Shown piece after piece: positions 7,656 through 16,188 of a stretch of DNA of 32,014 bases. Origin of the DNA: Euryarchaeota archaeon UBA251 (GTDB taxonomy: Archaea; Thermoplasmatota; Poseidoniia; Poseidoniales; Thalassarchaeaceae); contig DAFJ01000029.1 in NCBI GenBank assembly GCA_002497905.1, positions 1 to 32,014 of the forward strand, read 5' to 3'. The position numbers and the translations under genes were made by a program. The notes under the pieces were generated by a model. The model was given only the letters and a program-made list of their open reading frames with translations, had not been told where the DNA came from and made no database searches. Positions within the stretch are counted from its first letter, which is position 1; every line of letters starts with the position of its first letter.

Positions 7656-9301
7656 ACGGGACGGCCTAGCGCTGCCTTGACCAAACCAAGGAACGGTGGA
7701 CTCGGACGTCCTGGACGTGACTTGAATTCAGGGTGGTATTGAGTACCAAAGAAGAATGGATGGCCTTCAAGTTCAATGATTTCCATTCGCTCACCTTCAG
7801 TGTCACGGCCGACGAATCGCAAGCCCTTCTCCTCAAGAGCGGTTACCAAATCCGGATTTACTTCGTATCGATGACGATGACGCTCATGAATCTCCATTTC
7901 TCCATCATAGAGGCGATAAGCTGCACAGTCCTGTGTCTGAAGATTCGTCTGACGACTACCAAGTCGCATCGTTCCACCCATATGAGTACGACTTCCCTCA
8001 GGCATGAATATGACCGTAGGGTGTGGGGTATCTTCATCGAACTCAGTGCTGTTGGCACCCTTTAGACCGAGGCGATTTCGAGCGAATTCAATCGTCGCAA
8101 TCTGAAGACCTAAGCAGACGCCAAGATATGGAACAGTATTCTCTCGGGCGTGCTTTGCAGCGAGAATCTTTCCTTCTATACCTCGATCTCCAAATCCCCC
8201 TGGAACAAGAATTCCATCAGCACCCTTCACTAACGACCATGCTGACTCGTGTTTATCGGTGCCTTCGTTTGAATTCTCTAGATTACTAGCCTCTACCCAG
8301 TCAATCGAGAGGTTAACGCCTTCATGTAAAGCAGAATGCTGGAGTGCCTTGATTACACTCAGATAGGAATCTGACAGCCCGGTATACTTGCCAACCATCG
8401 CGATTCGAACCTCTCCGCTAAGAGCGTCCATTCTCTGAGCCATATCACCCCAATCTCTCAACAGAGGACGTTCAGTAGGAATATCAAGACCGAAATGGGC
8501 CGCCATCTGTACAATGGCGCCCTGCTCCTCAAGCATCAATGGAACGCGGTAGATATTCGAGACATCATGAGCACTGAATACAGCCTCCTCGGACACATGG
8601 CAGAATAAGGAAAGCTTCCGCTTCACCTCGGGAAGTAGAGGTTCAGAGGATCGGCATACGAGGAAGTCCGGCTGAATTCCAGAGGCCATCAGCCCCTTCA
8701 CTGAGTGTTGAGTTGGCTTTGTCTTCTGCTCACCGACCACACCGATTACGGGAACAAGGCTCACGTGGAGGAAACATATGTTCTTGCTACCAACGCGGAA
8801 CTGGAATTGGCGCAATGCTTCGACAAATGGAGCAGACTCGATGTCACCCACAGTTCCACCAAGCTCAATCACACAAATTTCCGGAACCTCATCGGTCCCA
8901 TCCGCAGGCGTATGGGCAACTCTCTCAATCCAATCTTGAATCTCATCAGTGATGTGTGGGACTACCTGCACAGTCTTACCGAGATAATCGCCCTTTCTCT
9001 CCTTCCCAATGACCTCTGAGTATATCTTCCCAGTAGTGAGGTTGTTATCACGAGAAAGAGTCACATCAAGGAAACGTTCGTAATTACCCAAATCGAGATC
9101 AGCCTCTCCACCATCGTCAAGGACGAACACTTCACCGTGCTCGAATGGACTCATTGTGCCTGCATCGGAGTTCAGATATGGGTCAATCTTGATAGCAGTC
9201 ACTCGCAAACCGAGGGACTTCATCAGCACTCCAATGCTACTTGCAGTCACACCTTTGCCAATTCCACTGAGTACACCACCCGAGACCACGACATACTTCA
9301 T
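7652..9301 (-). CDS. pyrG: CTP synthase (glutamine-hydrolysing)
   Basis: Makes CTP from UTP, ATP and glutamine, the last step of de novo pyrimidine nucleotide synthesis. At 549 residues it has normal family length. The N-terminus MKYVVVSGGVLSGIGKG carries the synthetase P-loop, followed by KIDPYLNSDAGTMSPFEHGE and ELGGTVGDIESAPFVEA. The C-terminal class I glutamine amidotransferase domain has PGGFGDRG, the nucleophile Cys396 in YLGVCLGLQ, and the His523/Glu525 pair in GTQYHPEF. The start at 9301 matches the conserved N-terminus; the frame is open for 28 more codons upstream with another ATG at 9385, but that extension is not typical. No Shine-Dalgarno is visible. It diverges from the threonine dehydrogenase gene across 118 nt. 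Confidence 0.97.
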   Translation of the reverse strand: MKYVVVSGGVLSGIGKGVTASSIGVLMKSLGLRVTAIKIDPYLNSDAGTMSPFEHGEVFVLDDGGEADLDLGNYERFLDVTLSRDNNLTTGKIYSEVIGKERKGDYLGKTVQVVPHITDEIQDWIERVAHTPADGTDEVPEICVIELGGTVGDIESAPFVEALRQFQFRVGSKNICFLHVSLVPVIGVVGEQKTKPTQHSVKGLMASGIQPDFLVCRSSEPLLPEVKRKLSLFCHVSEEAVFSAHDVSNIYRVPLMLEEQGAIVQMAAHFGLDIPTERPLLRDWGDMAQRMDALSGEVRIAMVGKYTGLSDSYLSVIKALQHSALHEGVNLSIDWVEASNLENSNEGTDKHESAWSLVKGADGILVPGGFGDRGIEGKILAAKHARENTVPYLGVCLGLQIATIEFARNRLGLKGANSTEFDEDTPHPTVIFMPEGSRTHMGGTMRLGSRQTNLQTQDCAAYRLYDGEMEIHERHRHRYEVNPDLVTALEEKGLRFVGRDTEGERMEIIELEGHPFFFGTQYHPEFKSRPGRPSPPFLGLVKAALGRPV

Positions 9302-9419
9302 GCAATCAACGGGATTTGGAGCCGTCCACGTTGGCCTATCAAGGTTGTCGGGAAAGTGGAAGGATTCCGTTTCATCCTCTATCATCAATCATCAAGTATC
9401 GGACTTGCCGTCTACACCC

Positions 9420-10331
9420 ATGGGCACGGTTCCAACTCGGATTCTAGTGACCGGAGCCCTCGGCCAGATTGGGACAGAGTTAGTTGAATCACTCCAAAAT
9501 AAATACGGACATCAATCGGTCATATCCACAGATGTCCGTGAATCTGAAGGTTGTATACAACTCGACGTGATGGATGCTAAGAAAATAGAGGATTTAATCC
9601 AAACTAAAGGAATCACTGACATCTACCATCTCGCTGCTCTGTTATCTGCAACAGGTGAGAAGAATCCCGATCTCTGTTGGAAAATAAATGTAGACGGGCT
9701 CGTGAACGTAATCTCCGCAGCGAAAAAGTATGGTTGTCGGCTATTCTCACCGTCCTCAATCGCAGTATTCGGGCCTGACTGCCCGAAGCATGCGCCTCAA
9801 GTAACTGGTCTGAACCCTACGACTGTGTATGGTAAGACAAAGGTCATTGGTGAACATCTAGCAATGTCTTCAGAGATTGATATGCGTGGGCTTCGGTATC
9901 CTGGCCTTATCTCTTGGAAAGCGCCAGCAGGAGGGGGGACCACAGATTATGCTGTAGAAATATTTCATGCAGCACTTTCTGAAGGTCATTACAACTGCTT
10001 CGTTCGCGAGGATACTCAACTGCCGATGATGTACATGGATGACGCGATTCGTGCAACATTGGAATTGATGGATACGCCCTTCGATTCTTTGGGTACATCT
10101 CGCGGTGGATACAACATCGCAGGGTGCTCATTTACTGTAGGTGAGTTAGTCTACAGTATCCAGCGCCACATACCTGAATTTACTTGCTCATTCGAGCCAG
10201 ATGTGAGGCAGAATTATGCTGATTCATGGCCGGACTCAATCGAAGATGATGTGGCCCGAAAAGAATGGGGATGGATACCGAAATTCGACTTAGACAAAAT
10301 TGTTGATGATATGTTGGAGAATTTGAAATAA
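9420..10331 (+). CDS. L-threonine 3-dehydrogenase, NAD-dependent epimerase type
   Basis: Oxidises L-threonine to 2-amino-3-ketobutyrate with NAD+, feeding glycine and acetyl-CoA. The 303-residue protein is a short-chain/extended epimerase-fold enzyme with the Rossmann glycine motif GALGQIG (12-18), a Ser-rich strand FSPSSIAVFG and the catalytic Tyr137-x-x-x-Lys141 in TTVYGKTK. The segment LRYPGLISWKAPAGGGTTDY and then EDTQLPMMYMDDAIRATLEL is the signature of the UDP-galactose-epimerase-like threonine dehydrogenases known from Thermoplasma and psychrophilic bacteria, not of the zinc medium-chain type. The frame is open back to 9156, but the Rossmann fold begins directly after the ATG at 9420. 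A 2-amino-3-ketobutyrate ligase gene is not in this window. Confidence 0.9.
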   Translation: MGTVPTRILVTGALGQIGTELVESLQNKYGHQSVISTDVRESEGCIQLDVMDAKKIEDLIQTKGITDIYHLAALLSATGEKNPDLCWKINVDGLVNVISAAKKYGCRLFSPSSIAVFGPDCPKHAPQVTGLNPTTVYGKTKVIGEHLAMSSEIDMRGLRYPGLISWKAPAGGGTTDYAVEIFHAALSEGHYNCFVREDTQLPMMYMDDAIRATLELMDTPFDSLGTSRGGYNIAGCSFTVGELVYSIQRHIPEFTCSFEPDVRQNYADSWPDSIEDDVARKEWGWIPKFDLDKIVDDMLENLK

Positions 10332-10335
10332 AAAA
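10330..10335 (-). terminator. T6 run downstream of the thermosome gene
   Basis: On the minus strand TTTTTT lies about 40 nt past the thermosome stop codon and overlaps the stop of the converging threonine dehydrogenase gene. A poly-T tract is the usual archaeal termination signal. Called from composition and position only. Confidence 0.4.
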
Positions 10336-10373
10336 TGAGGCAGAGACTTTGGCAGCGGAGGACGTTTCTGAAG

Positions 10374-11981
10374 TCAATCTTCATCCTGACCAAGTTCAGA
10401 TTGCCAGTCCGGCATCTGAGCATCCTGCTTTGCCCAAAGGATATCTCCGATTCGAAGTACAGAAATCGCTGATTCAGTCGCTCCTGTGATAGCTTGACGG
10501 GCTATTCGAACAGGTTCGAGAACCCCGCGTTCGTTCATGGGATGGATGGAGCGATCTGTTACATCGATACCAAGCCAATCATTGGACGAGGAAGTCTGCG
10601 CAGCAGTGAGGCCGATTATCTGATCAAGACCATCGAGACCTGAATTCTCTGCAAGTGCCCGGGGTATTGATTCGAGGGCTGCTGCGTAAGCTTCCACAGC
10701 AAGTTGCTCACGTCCTGGAATCGTTGTCGCATGAGCACGAAGGCGACGAGCAAGAGCGATTTGAATTGCCCCTCCTCCGGGAAGCATCTTGGGTTCCTCT
10801 TGCAAACCACAAGCAACCCCAATGGCATCATCAAACGCACGTGAAACTTCGTCAATTACTGCATCTGTTGAGCCTCGCAATACAACGGTCTGACCAGAAC
10901 CCACTGATCCGTGAATGCGAACGTGATCAATACTCTCCCATCTCTCTTCATTCACTGAATTAAACTCACCAATACTATCTGAACGAATGCCTTGAACGTC
11001 CCGAACTATTCGGGCACCACAGGCTCTTGCAATAAGTTCGAGATCGGTGCGTTCCACTCTGCGATAAGTGACAATGCCTGCATCACGAAGCATTGGGATT
11101 GCATCCTCGTGGATTCCATCTCTTACAATAAGCAAATCAATACCCGCTTCCGCAATAGCATCTACTCGTTCTTTCATCTCCTGCTTCTGTCGCTGGAGGA
11201 AGCGAGCCATCATTCCTGGCTCTGTGATTCGGATTGAGGCATTGACACTGAGTTCCTTCGGATCCAGTCCACCATCAAGCAAGAGGACTTTTCCACCGTC
11301 CAATCGATTAGGAGTCTGTGAATCAAGACGAGTCTTACGGAGTACGATTCCGTCAACACGCTCACAATCTGCAATTCGACCACCTCGGATGATAATTCGC
11401 TTGATTAGGTCGGGATCAACATGCCTAGATGTGCCCCTATCCGCTGCAATGGAGGCCGTCTCAACTGCAAGATTCGAAAGAATTCGGCGAACATCCTCAC
11501 TCACTTTACCCGCAAGGCTAGTCGAAACAATTCGGATATTATCGGCCTCCTCCATGGGCCTCGAGATCTCCTCTATTGCGATTAAGCTGTGATCCATCGC
11601 AATCCGATAACCCGCAACCATAACTGATGGATGAATACCTCGATCAATCCAATCTAATGCGTTGAGCAAGAGTTCTGCAGTGAGTACAATTGCGCTACTT
11701 GTACCATCTCGAGCTTCATCGTCCTGAACGCTTGATGTTGATATCAACATTCGAGCCGTAGGATGTTCTACTTTCGCTGCTTCGAGAACTGTGACACCAT
11801 CATTGGTGACTTGAACATCCCCCTCATCGGATATGAGCATCTTATCCAAACCGAGAGGACCAATGGTTGATCGGACCGCGTCCGCTAACGCCAACGCTGC
11901 ACGCACATTGTTGCGGAGAGCAGTGTGCCCTTGTTCTCTCTCCGTGTCTTGGAGGATGCGTTCATGCTCTCTGCGCGCCAT
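10374..11981 (-). CDS. Divergent group II chaperonin (thermosome subunit)
   Basis: ATP-driven double-ring protein-folding chaperone of the thermosome/CCT family, 535 residues. Recognisable segments in order: STIGPLGLDKML, TNDGVTVLEAA and VEHPTARML (equatorial ATP site), VSTSLAGKVSED, an apical domain with VLLLDGGLDPKELSVNA, then the returning equatorial part with MLPGGGAIQIALARRL, REQLAVEAYAAALESIPRALAENSGLDGLD and LEPVRIARQAI...LRIGDIL. Odd points: the nearly invariant GDGTT phosphate-binding motif reads R91-D92-G93-T94-S95, PGGGAxE has Gln for Glu, and LRGG is LRGS. The usual Gly/Met-rich C-terminal tail is absent; it ends in acidic residues. The ATG at 11981 is preferred; a GTG 21 codons upstream is less likely. 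It faces away from the Hsp20-like/dnaK pair and probably shares their control region. Confidence 0.92.
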   Translation of the reverse strand: MARREHERILQDTEREQGHTALRNNVRAALALADAVRSTIGPLGLDKMLISDEGDVQVTNDGVTVLEAAKVEHPTARMLISTSSVQDDEARDGTSSAIVLTAELLLNALDWIDRGIHPSVMVAGYRIAMDHSLIAIEEISRPMEEADNIRIVSTSLAGKVSEDVRRILSNLAVETASIAADRGTSRHVDPDLIKRIIIRGGRIADCERVDGIVLRKTRLDSQTPNRLDGGKVLLLDGGLDPKELSVNASIRITEPGMMARFLQRQKQEMKERVDAIAEAGIDLLIVRDGIHEDAIPMLRDAGIVTYRRVERTDLELIARACGARIVRDVQGIRSDSIGEFNSVNEERWESIDHVRIHGSVGSGQTVVLRGSTDAVIDEVSRAFDDAIGVACGLQEEPKMLPGGGAIQIALARRLRAHATTIPGREQLAVEAYAAALESIPRALAENSGLDGLDQIIGLTAAQTSSSNDWLGIDVTDRSIHPMNERGVLEPVRIARQAITGATESAISVLRIGDILWAKQDAQMPDWQSELGQDED

Positions 11982-12050
11982 AGGAACATCACACCGACCG
12001 AGGATTTGCACTTGAACCCAATGCGGGAGATTCAACGCTTTCACGAATGG

Positions 12051-12060
12051 TTCATATAGA
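12051..12060. promoter_or_regulatory. Shared TATA-like box between thermosome and Hsp20-like/dnaK genes
   Basis: ttcatataga reads CATATA on the plus strand and CTATATG on the minus strand. On the plus strand it would place transcription start near 12083, inside the palindrome at 12076-12100. On the minus strand it would give a leader of about 45 nt for the thermosome message. Inferred from sequence and spacing. Confidence 0.45.
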
Positions 12061-12075
12061 GTCGTCCGAATTGGA

Positions 12076-12100
12076 CACTACAACTCGAGGTTGTATAGTG
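12076..12100. promoter_or_regulatory. Inverted repeat at the predicted Hsp20-like/dnaK start site (candidate operator)
   Basis: CACT-ACAAC-TCGAG-GTTGT-ATAGTG: the core ACAAC-N5-GTTGT is perfect. The outer CACT pairs with AGTG if two extra bases (AT) on the right arm are looped out. It lies 16 nt after the TATA-like box, so a bound protein would block transcription start. The spacing resembles the CTAAC-N5-GTTAG element I recall for the heat-shock regulator HSR1 of Archaeoglobus, though the bases differ. No regulator gene is in the window. Confidence 0.45.
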
Positions 12101-12105
12101 AGGTG
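12100..12105 (+). promoter_or_regulatory. Shine-Dalgarno GAGGTG that decides the Hsp20-like start
   Basis: GAGGTG ends five nt before the ATG at 12111. It argues against the in-frame GTG at 12105, which overlaps the site itself. Confidence 0.7.
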
Positions 12106-12110
12106 TGAAG

Positions 12111-12725
12111 ATGACTGAAGACTGGGAAGAGAATCTAATCCAGCAACTCCTAGACATGTTCAAGCAATTAGGTCTCGATATGAATAAGGAACAGTTGACC
12201 GGTCTTATCGACCAAGTCCGTGGCCAATTCGAAGGTATGGGTATCGATATGGAACGATTGCAATCTGGTGAAGCTACTGTGGATGCTCAAGCCAACATGG
12301 AAGCACTGGCCAAGGCACTCAGCACCCTCATGAGCGAAGGAAATGGAATTGGCAATCTGTTTGAGACAATGGGTTTCAAGGTTGATGTTCAGGCCTCAAC
12401 GCCTGTTACCATCGACCCTAGTACTCCAGAATCCACCGATTCGATTGATATCGACGTACCCGAAGCAGACATACTAATCCATCAAGGTCGAATGACCCTT
12501 ACCGTAGATCTCGCCAACTCCCTTGAAGAAGGGATTGGTATCGATCTCGCTCTGACAGATAGTGGTCGAACGCTACAAATTATCAAGACAAATCAATTGA
12601 GGCCTTTTCGACGAATTAGCCTCGATCCTGCTGCAGTAAAAATCGAAGCATGGGATCTCAACAATGGAATTCTAGATGTCGAATTAGATATCGAGAATGG
12701 TGATGGAACAATCCACATTGGATGA
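12111..12725 (+). CDS. Hsp20/alpha-crystallin-like protein with N-terminal helical region, coupled to dnaK
   Basis: A 204-residue protein. Residues 1-100 look helical and amphipathic (LIQQLLDMFKQLGLDMNKEQ and similar), suited to self-association. A Pro/Ser/Thr/Asp linker covers about 97-117. Residues 118-200 have the strand pattern of an alpha-crystallin domain: ADILIHQGRMTLTVDL, then FRRISLDPAAVKIEAWDLNNG-ILDVELD, where NNGILDVEL corresponds to the hallmark late strand (NGvLxvxl) of small heat-shock proteins. The C-terminal I-x-I appears as IHIG. Its TGA overlaps an ATG of the dnaK frame and the dnaK Shine-Dalgarno follows at once, so the two are translated together. A role as holdase or DnaK partner is inferred; the fold call rests on pattern, not on a search. 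Confidence 0.7.
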   Translation: MTEDWEENLIQQLLDMFKQLGLDMNKEQLTGLIDQVRGQFEGMGIDMERLQSGEATVDAQANMEALAKALSTLMSEGNGIGNLFETMGFKVDVQASTPVTIDPSTPESTDSIDIDVPEADILIHQGRMTLTVDLANSLEEGIGIDLALTDSGRTLQIIKTNQLRPFRRISLDPAAVKIEAWDLNNGILDVELDIENGDGTIHIG

Positions 12726-12727
12726 AT

Positions 12728-12732
12728 GGAGG
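12728..12732 (+). promoter_or_regulatory. Shine-Dalgarno GGAGG that decides the dnaK start
   Basis: GGAGG lies seven nt before the ATG at 12740, directly before MSGPVIGIDLGTTNS. It argues against the ATG at 12722 that overlaps the previous stop codon. Confidence 0.8.
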
Positions 12733-12739
12733 AATAAAC

Positions 12740-14614
12740 ATGAGTGGACCTGTAATTGGAATCGATCTAGGAACGACAAACAGTTGCGTAGCAACACTCG
12801 AAGGAGGGGACCCAGTCGTCATCGCGAACGCAGAGGGAGCGAGGACCACTCCTAGCGCAGTCGCATTTAGCAAAGATGGGGAGCGCCTCGTTGGCGTTAC
12901 CGCAAAGAGGCAAGCGGTCACAAACTCAGAGCGTACAATCCTCTCCGTAAAACGTGAGATGGGTACTAATTGGTCGAAGAACGTCGATTCAGATGATTAC
13001 ACCCCACAGGAAATATCCGCATTCATCCTACAGAAGTTGAAGGCCGATGCAGAGGCCTACCTTGGTCGCGAAGTCAAGCAAGCCGTCATCACATGTCCAG
13101 CCTACTTCAGTGATGCACAAAGAAAGGCAACCCAAGATGCAGGACGTATCGCTGGACTTGATGTCTTGAGAATCATCAACGAACCAACAGCAGCTGCACT
13201 CGCCTACGGTGTTGACAAGGACGATGATCAAACAATTCTCGTCTACGACCTTGGCGGTGGAACATTTGACGTATCTGTCCTTGAAATCTACCAGGTAGAC
13301 GACCAACCTCAGATTGAAGTGAAAGCTACTTCAGGAGACAATCGCCTCGGCGGAGATGACTTTGATGAAGCGATTGTGGATCACCTAGTAGCCGAATTCA
13401 AGAAGTCAACCGGGATTGATCTAGCCAAGGATTTGCAGGCAATAAGTCGGGTTCGTGAAGCTGCTGAAAAGGCGAAAATCGAACTTTCTCAGACACAACA
13501 GGCTAACGTCAACCTCCCCTTCATCACGATGAAGGATGGACAGCCCGAACACCTTGATCTCTCTATCACACGTGCGAAATTCGAGGATTTGGTCTCTGAT
13601 CTCATCAAGAGAACTATGATGCCAACCAGGCAAGCTATGAAAGACGCTGGATTGAGTAAGGGAGAGGTTGACAAGGTCATCCTTGTCGGTGGTTCAACCC
13701 GTATTCCAGCCGTCCAGAGTGCAATCGAATCTGAAGTCGGTAAGGAGCCATTCAAGGGTATCAATCCTGACGAAGCTGTCGCAATGGGTGCCGCACTACA
13801 GGCAGGAATTATCGTAGGAGATGAAGGTGTAACTGATGTCCTGCTTCTCGATGTCACCCCACTTACACTTGGGATTGAGACCCTTGGAGGTGTGACTACG
13901 ACGATGATTGAGAGGAATACAACCATCCCGACAAAGCGCTCCGAAGTATTCAGCACCGCGGCAGATAACCAACCAGCTGTAGAGATTCATGTCCTACAAG
14001 GTGAGCGCGAGTTTGCCAAGGATAACATCACACTAGGAATGTTTCATCTCACCGGGATCCCTCCCGCACGCAGAGGAGTTCCTCAAATCGAAGTGACCTT
14101 TGACATAGATGCAAACGGTATCGTGAATGTCAGTGCGAAGGATCTCGGTACAGGTACGGAACAGTCGATTAAGATCGAAAGTCAAACGAGCCTCTCCGAG
14201 GATGAGATTAAGCAAAAGATCTCAGAAGCAGAGGAATTTGCCGAGGATGATAAGCGACGCAAGGCTCGCGTTGAAGTCCGGAATCAGGCTGATAGCATCG
14301 TATACCAGACACGTCGAACCATTGAGGAGGCCGAAGACAAACTCGATGAGAGTGACTCTGCTCCGATTCTCGCCAAGGTAGACGAACTTGAGGCCCTTAT
14401 TCGCACAGATGATGGTCCTATTGCAGACGACGATCTTGATGAAGCTGGAATTCAATCCAAAGTTAAGGAACTTGAAGAAGCAATGCATGGCATCTCTGCG
14501 AAGCTATACGAGGCTGCTGCGGCTGCAATGGAGACTGAAAACGCTAGTGAAGCACCTAGTGAAGATGGTGTCGTAGATGCAAACTTCGAAGTCGTAGACG
14601 ATGATGAGGACTGA
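12740..14614 (+). CDS. dnaK: Hsp70 chaperone DnaK
   Basis: ATP-dependent cytoplasmic chaperone, 624 residues, full length. The nucleotide-binding domain has IGIDLGTTNSCVA near the N-terminus, DAQRKATQDAGRIAGLDVLR, IINEPTAAALAYG, YDLGGGTFDVSVLEI and LVGGSTRIPAVQ. The interdomain linker is DVLLLDVTPLTLGIETLGG, followed by the substrate-binding domain (QGERE, VSAKDLGTG) and a helical lid ending in acidic EVVDDDED. The tail resembles the acidic EEVD-like end of bacterial DnaK. Archaeal dnaK genes are considered of bacterial origin. Here dnaJ and grpE are not adjacent; instead the Hsp20-like gene sits directly upstream with overlapping translation signals. The gene converges on pepA with only 11 nt between stop codons. 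Confidence 0.98.
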   Translation: MSGPVIGIDLGTTNSCVATLEGGDPVVIANAEGARTTPSAVAFSKDGERLVGVTAKRQAVTNSERTILSVKREMGTNWSKNVDSDDYTPQEISAFILQKLKADAEAYLGREVKQAVITCPAYFSDAQRKATQDAGRIAGLDVLRIINEPTAAALAYGVDKDDDQTILVYDLGGGTFDVSVLEIYQVDDQPQIEVKATSGDNRLGGDDFDEAIVDHLVAEFKKSTGIDLAKDLQAISRVREAAEKAKIELSQTQQANVNLPFITMKDGQPEHLDLSITRAKFEDLVSDLIKRTMMPTRQAMKDAGLSKGEVDKVILVGGSTRIPAVQSAIESEVGKEPFKGINPDEAVAMGAALQAGIIVGDEGVTDVLLLDVTPLTLGIETLGGVTTTMIERNTTIPTKRSEVFSTAADNQPAVEIHVLQGEREFAKDNITLGMFHLTGIPPARRGVPQIEVTFDIDANGIVNVSAKDLGTGTEQSIKIESQTSLSEDEIKQKISEAEEFAEDDKRRKARVEVRNQADSIVYQTRRTIEEAEDKLDESDSAPILAKVDELEALIRTDDGPIADDDLDEAGIQSKVKELEEAMHGISAKLYEAAAAAMETENASEAPSEDGVVDANFEVVDDDED

Positions 14615-14625
14615 ATAGAAGCAAT

Positions 14626-16164
14626 TCAAGATCCTGTAATCAGGCGATGAAGCGTACGCACGTGTATGCCTGTTGCTCCGTGTCCAACCATCGAATTAGT
14701 GTCCGCACCCCAAGCTGTGCCTGCAATGTCAAGATGCGCCCACGGAATCTGATCATTGTCTTCGTCGAAATCTCGAGGAGGGACGAACTGCTTGAGGAAG
14801 GCGGCGGCTGTGCATGAACCGCCCCATCGACTCTTGCCAAGATTACGAACATCTGCAATCTTGGAGCCTGTCATCTCTTTCTCAAAGGCGGGAAGAAGAG
14901 GCATCTTCCAAGCGATTTCATCCTCTTCATTGCCAGCCTGATGGATACGTTCCTGTAAATCATCATTATTGGACCATAGTCCAGTCGCCTCGTGTCCAAG
15001 AGCAACAACAACAGCACCGGTCAATGTTGCAAGATCAATGACATATTCTGGATTCAATTCACCTGACTTCCAGAGACCGTCGGCTAGGACATTGCGCCCC
15101 TCTGCATCCGTATTTAGGACCTCAATCGTCTTACCCGAGTAAGTTGGGATGACATCTCCTGGCCGGTAAGCCTCTGCACTTGGCATATTCTCAGCCAGAC
15201 ATGCGATGCCGTGAACACGACCCTTGTATCCAGATGCGTGCAATGCGTGCATTAGGCCGAAAACAGTGGCTGCCCCATGCATATCATACTTCATTTCGTC
15301 CATTGATGCACCCGGTTTGAGCGATATGCCACCTGTATCAAATGTGATTCCTTTGCCAACAATACAGGGCACCTGAGCTTTTGGATCAACCTGAGGGTTG
15401 ACTGTGAAAATCACCATACAGGGCTTCCGTGAACTACCCTTTCCGACATTGATTAATCCACCCATCTCTTCCTTTTGCAATCGATCCCAGTCGTAAACCT
15501 CGACCTTGACATTATTCTTGCCATTAGCCCAATCTTGGGCACGCTCTGCATATGCCATCGGGTAGAGGTGATTAGGAGGTTCATTACCGAGGTCTCGTGC
15601 GATGTGGACGCCATCTACACGAGCTGCAATGGTCTTGATATCCGTCTGTAAATCAGTTAGATAGCGTTCTGAAGCCTGAATCGTCAGGTTCCAATTACCC
15701 TCTTCTTGTGCTTTCTCTCGATCCTTTTTTCGGTACTTTAGGAAACTGTAGTCGCGGAGCATCATCCCCTCCACAAACCACTTCATTCCCTCAAGATTCC
15801 ATCCTGTGGTGAAGCGTACCGTGAGGTTTGTTCCAAAACGACCACCAACAGGTGGCCCGGGGATAATATTCCTTTTAGTCAGACTCGCTATCGCATTAGC
15901 ACCTGCATCTCGGACATCTTTATGTGTCAAAGAATCCTTGGGGCCCATTCCAATTAGTATGACCTGGCAATCATCGGACCAAACAGACAAAGTAGAGCCT
16001 GGTTTACCATAAAATTCAGAGTTATTCATTGCTCTTTTCACATTTCCAATCGCTGAACGAGACAGCCCATTCATCGAGTTATGTGGTGGTTTAGTTGTTA
16101 TTGCAAAAAATGGGAGCAATAATACATCACCAATGGTATCGCGTTCCGTAACCTTCCAGTCCAT
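14626..16164 (-). CDS. pepA: M17 leucyl aminopeptidase family protein
   Basis: Cytoplasmic two-metal aminopeptidase that removes N-terminal residues from peptides; 512 residues. The C-terminal catalytic domain carries IVGKGITFDTGGISLKPG (metal-binding Lys and Asp), SMDEMKYDMHGAA (metal-binding Asp) and NTDAEGRNVLADGL (metal-binding Asp and Glu, plus the catalytic Arg). Further signatures are LATLTGAVVVALG and the late DIAGTAW. The N-terminal domain is less conserved. No signal peptide. It begins 24 nt after the M14 peptidase stop on the same strand, so it is probably the last gene of the polyamine/peptidase operon. No Shine-Dalgarno is evident. Hexameric assembly is typical of the family. Confidence 0.95.
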   Translation of the reverse strand: MDWKVTERDTIGDVLLLPFFAITTKPPHNSMNGLSRSAIGNVKRAMNNSEFYGKPGSTLSVWSDDCQVILIGMGPKDSLTHKDVRDAGANAIASLTKRNIIPGPPVGGRFGTNLTVRFTTGWNLEGMKWFVEGMMLRDYSFLKYRKKDREKAQEEGNWNLTIQASERYLTDLQTDIKTIAARVDGVHIARDLGNEPPNHLYPMAYAERAQDWANGKNNVKVEVYDWDRLQKEEMGGLINVGKGSSRKPCMVIFTVNPQVDPKAQVPCIVGKGITFDTGGISLKPGASMDEMKYDMHGAATVFGLMHALHASGYKGRVHGIACLAENMPSAEAYRPGDVIPTYSGKTIEVLNTDAEGRNVLADGLWKSGELNPEYVIDLATLTGAVVVALGHEATGLWSNNDDLQERIHQAGNEEDEIAWKMPLLPAFEKEMTGSKIADVRNLGKSRWGGSCTAAAFLKQFVPPRDFDEDNDQIPWAHLDIAGTAWGADTNSMVGHGATGIHVRTLHRLITGS

Positions 16165-16188
16165 GAAGATGCGGTTCTCTAAATCGGC

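Noticed and set aside
9156..9419. 88-codon N-terminal extension of the threonine dehydrogenase frame into pyrG
   Set aside because: The Rossmann fold begins right after the ATG at 9420 and the extension overlaps conserved pyrG N-terminal codons on the other strand.
11982..12044. Longer thermosome start at a GTG codon
   Set aside because: The 21-residue extension has no family resemblance; the ATG at 11981 gives a normal N-terminus.
13489..13956. 155-codon minus-strand frame within dnaK
   Set aside because: Shadow of dnaK; Ser/Pro/Thr-rich composition without any domain, and dnaK is unambiguous.
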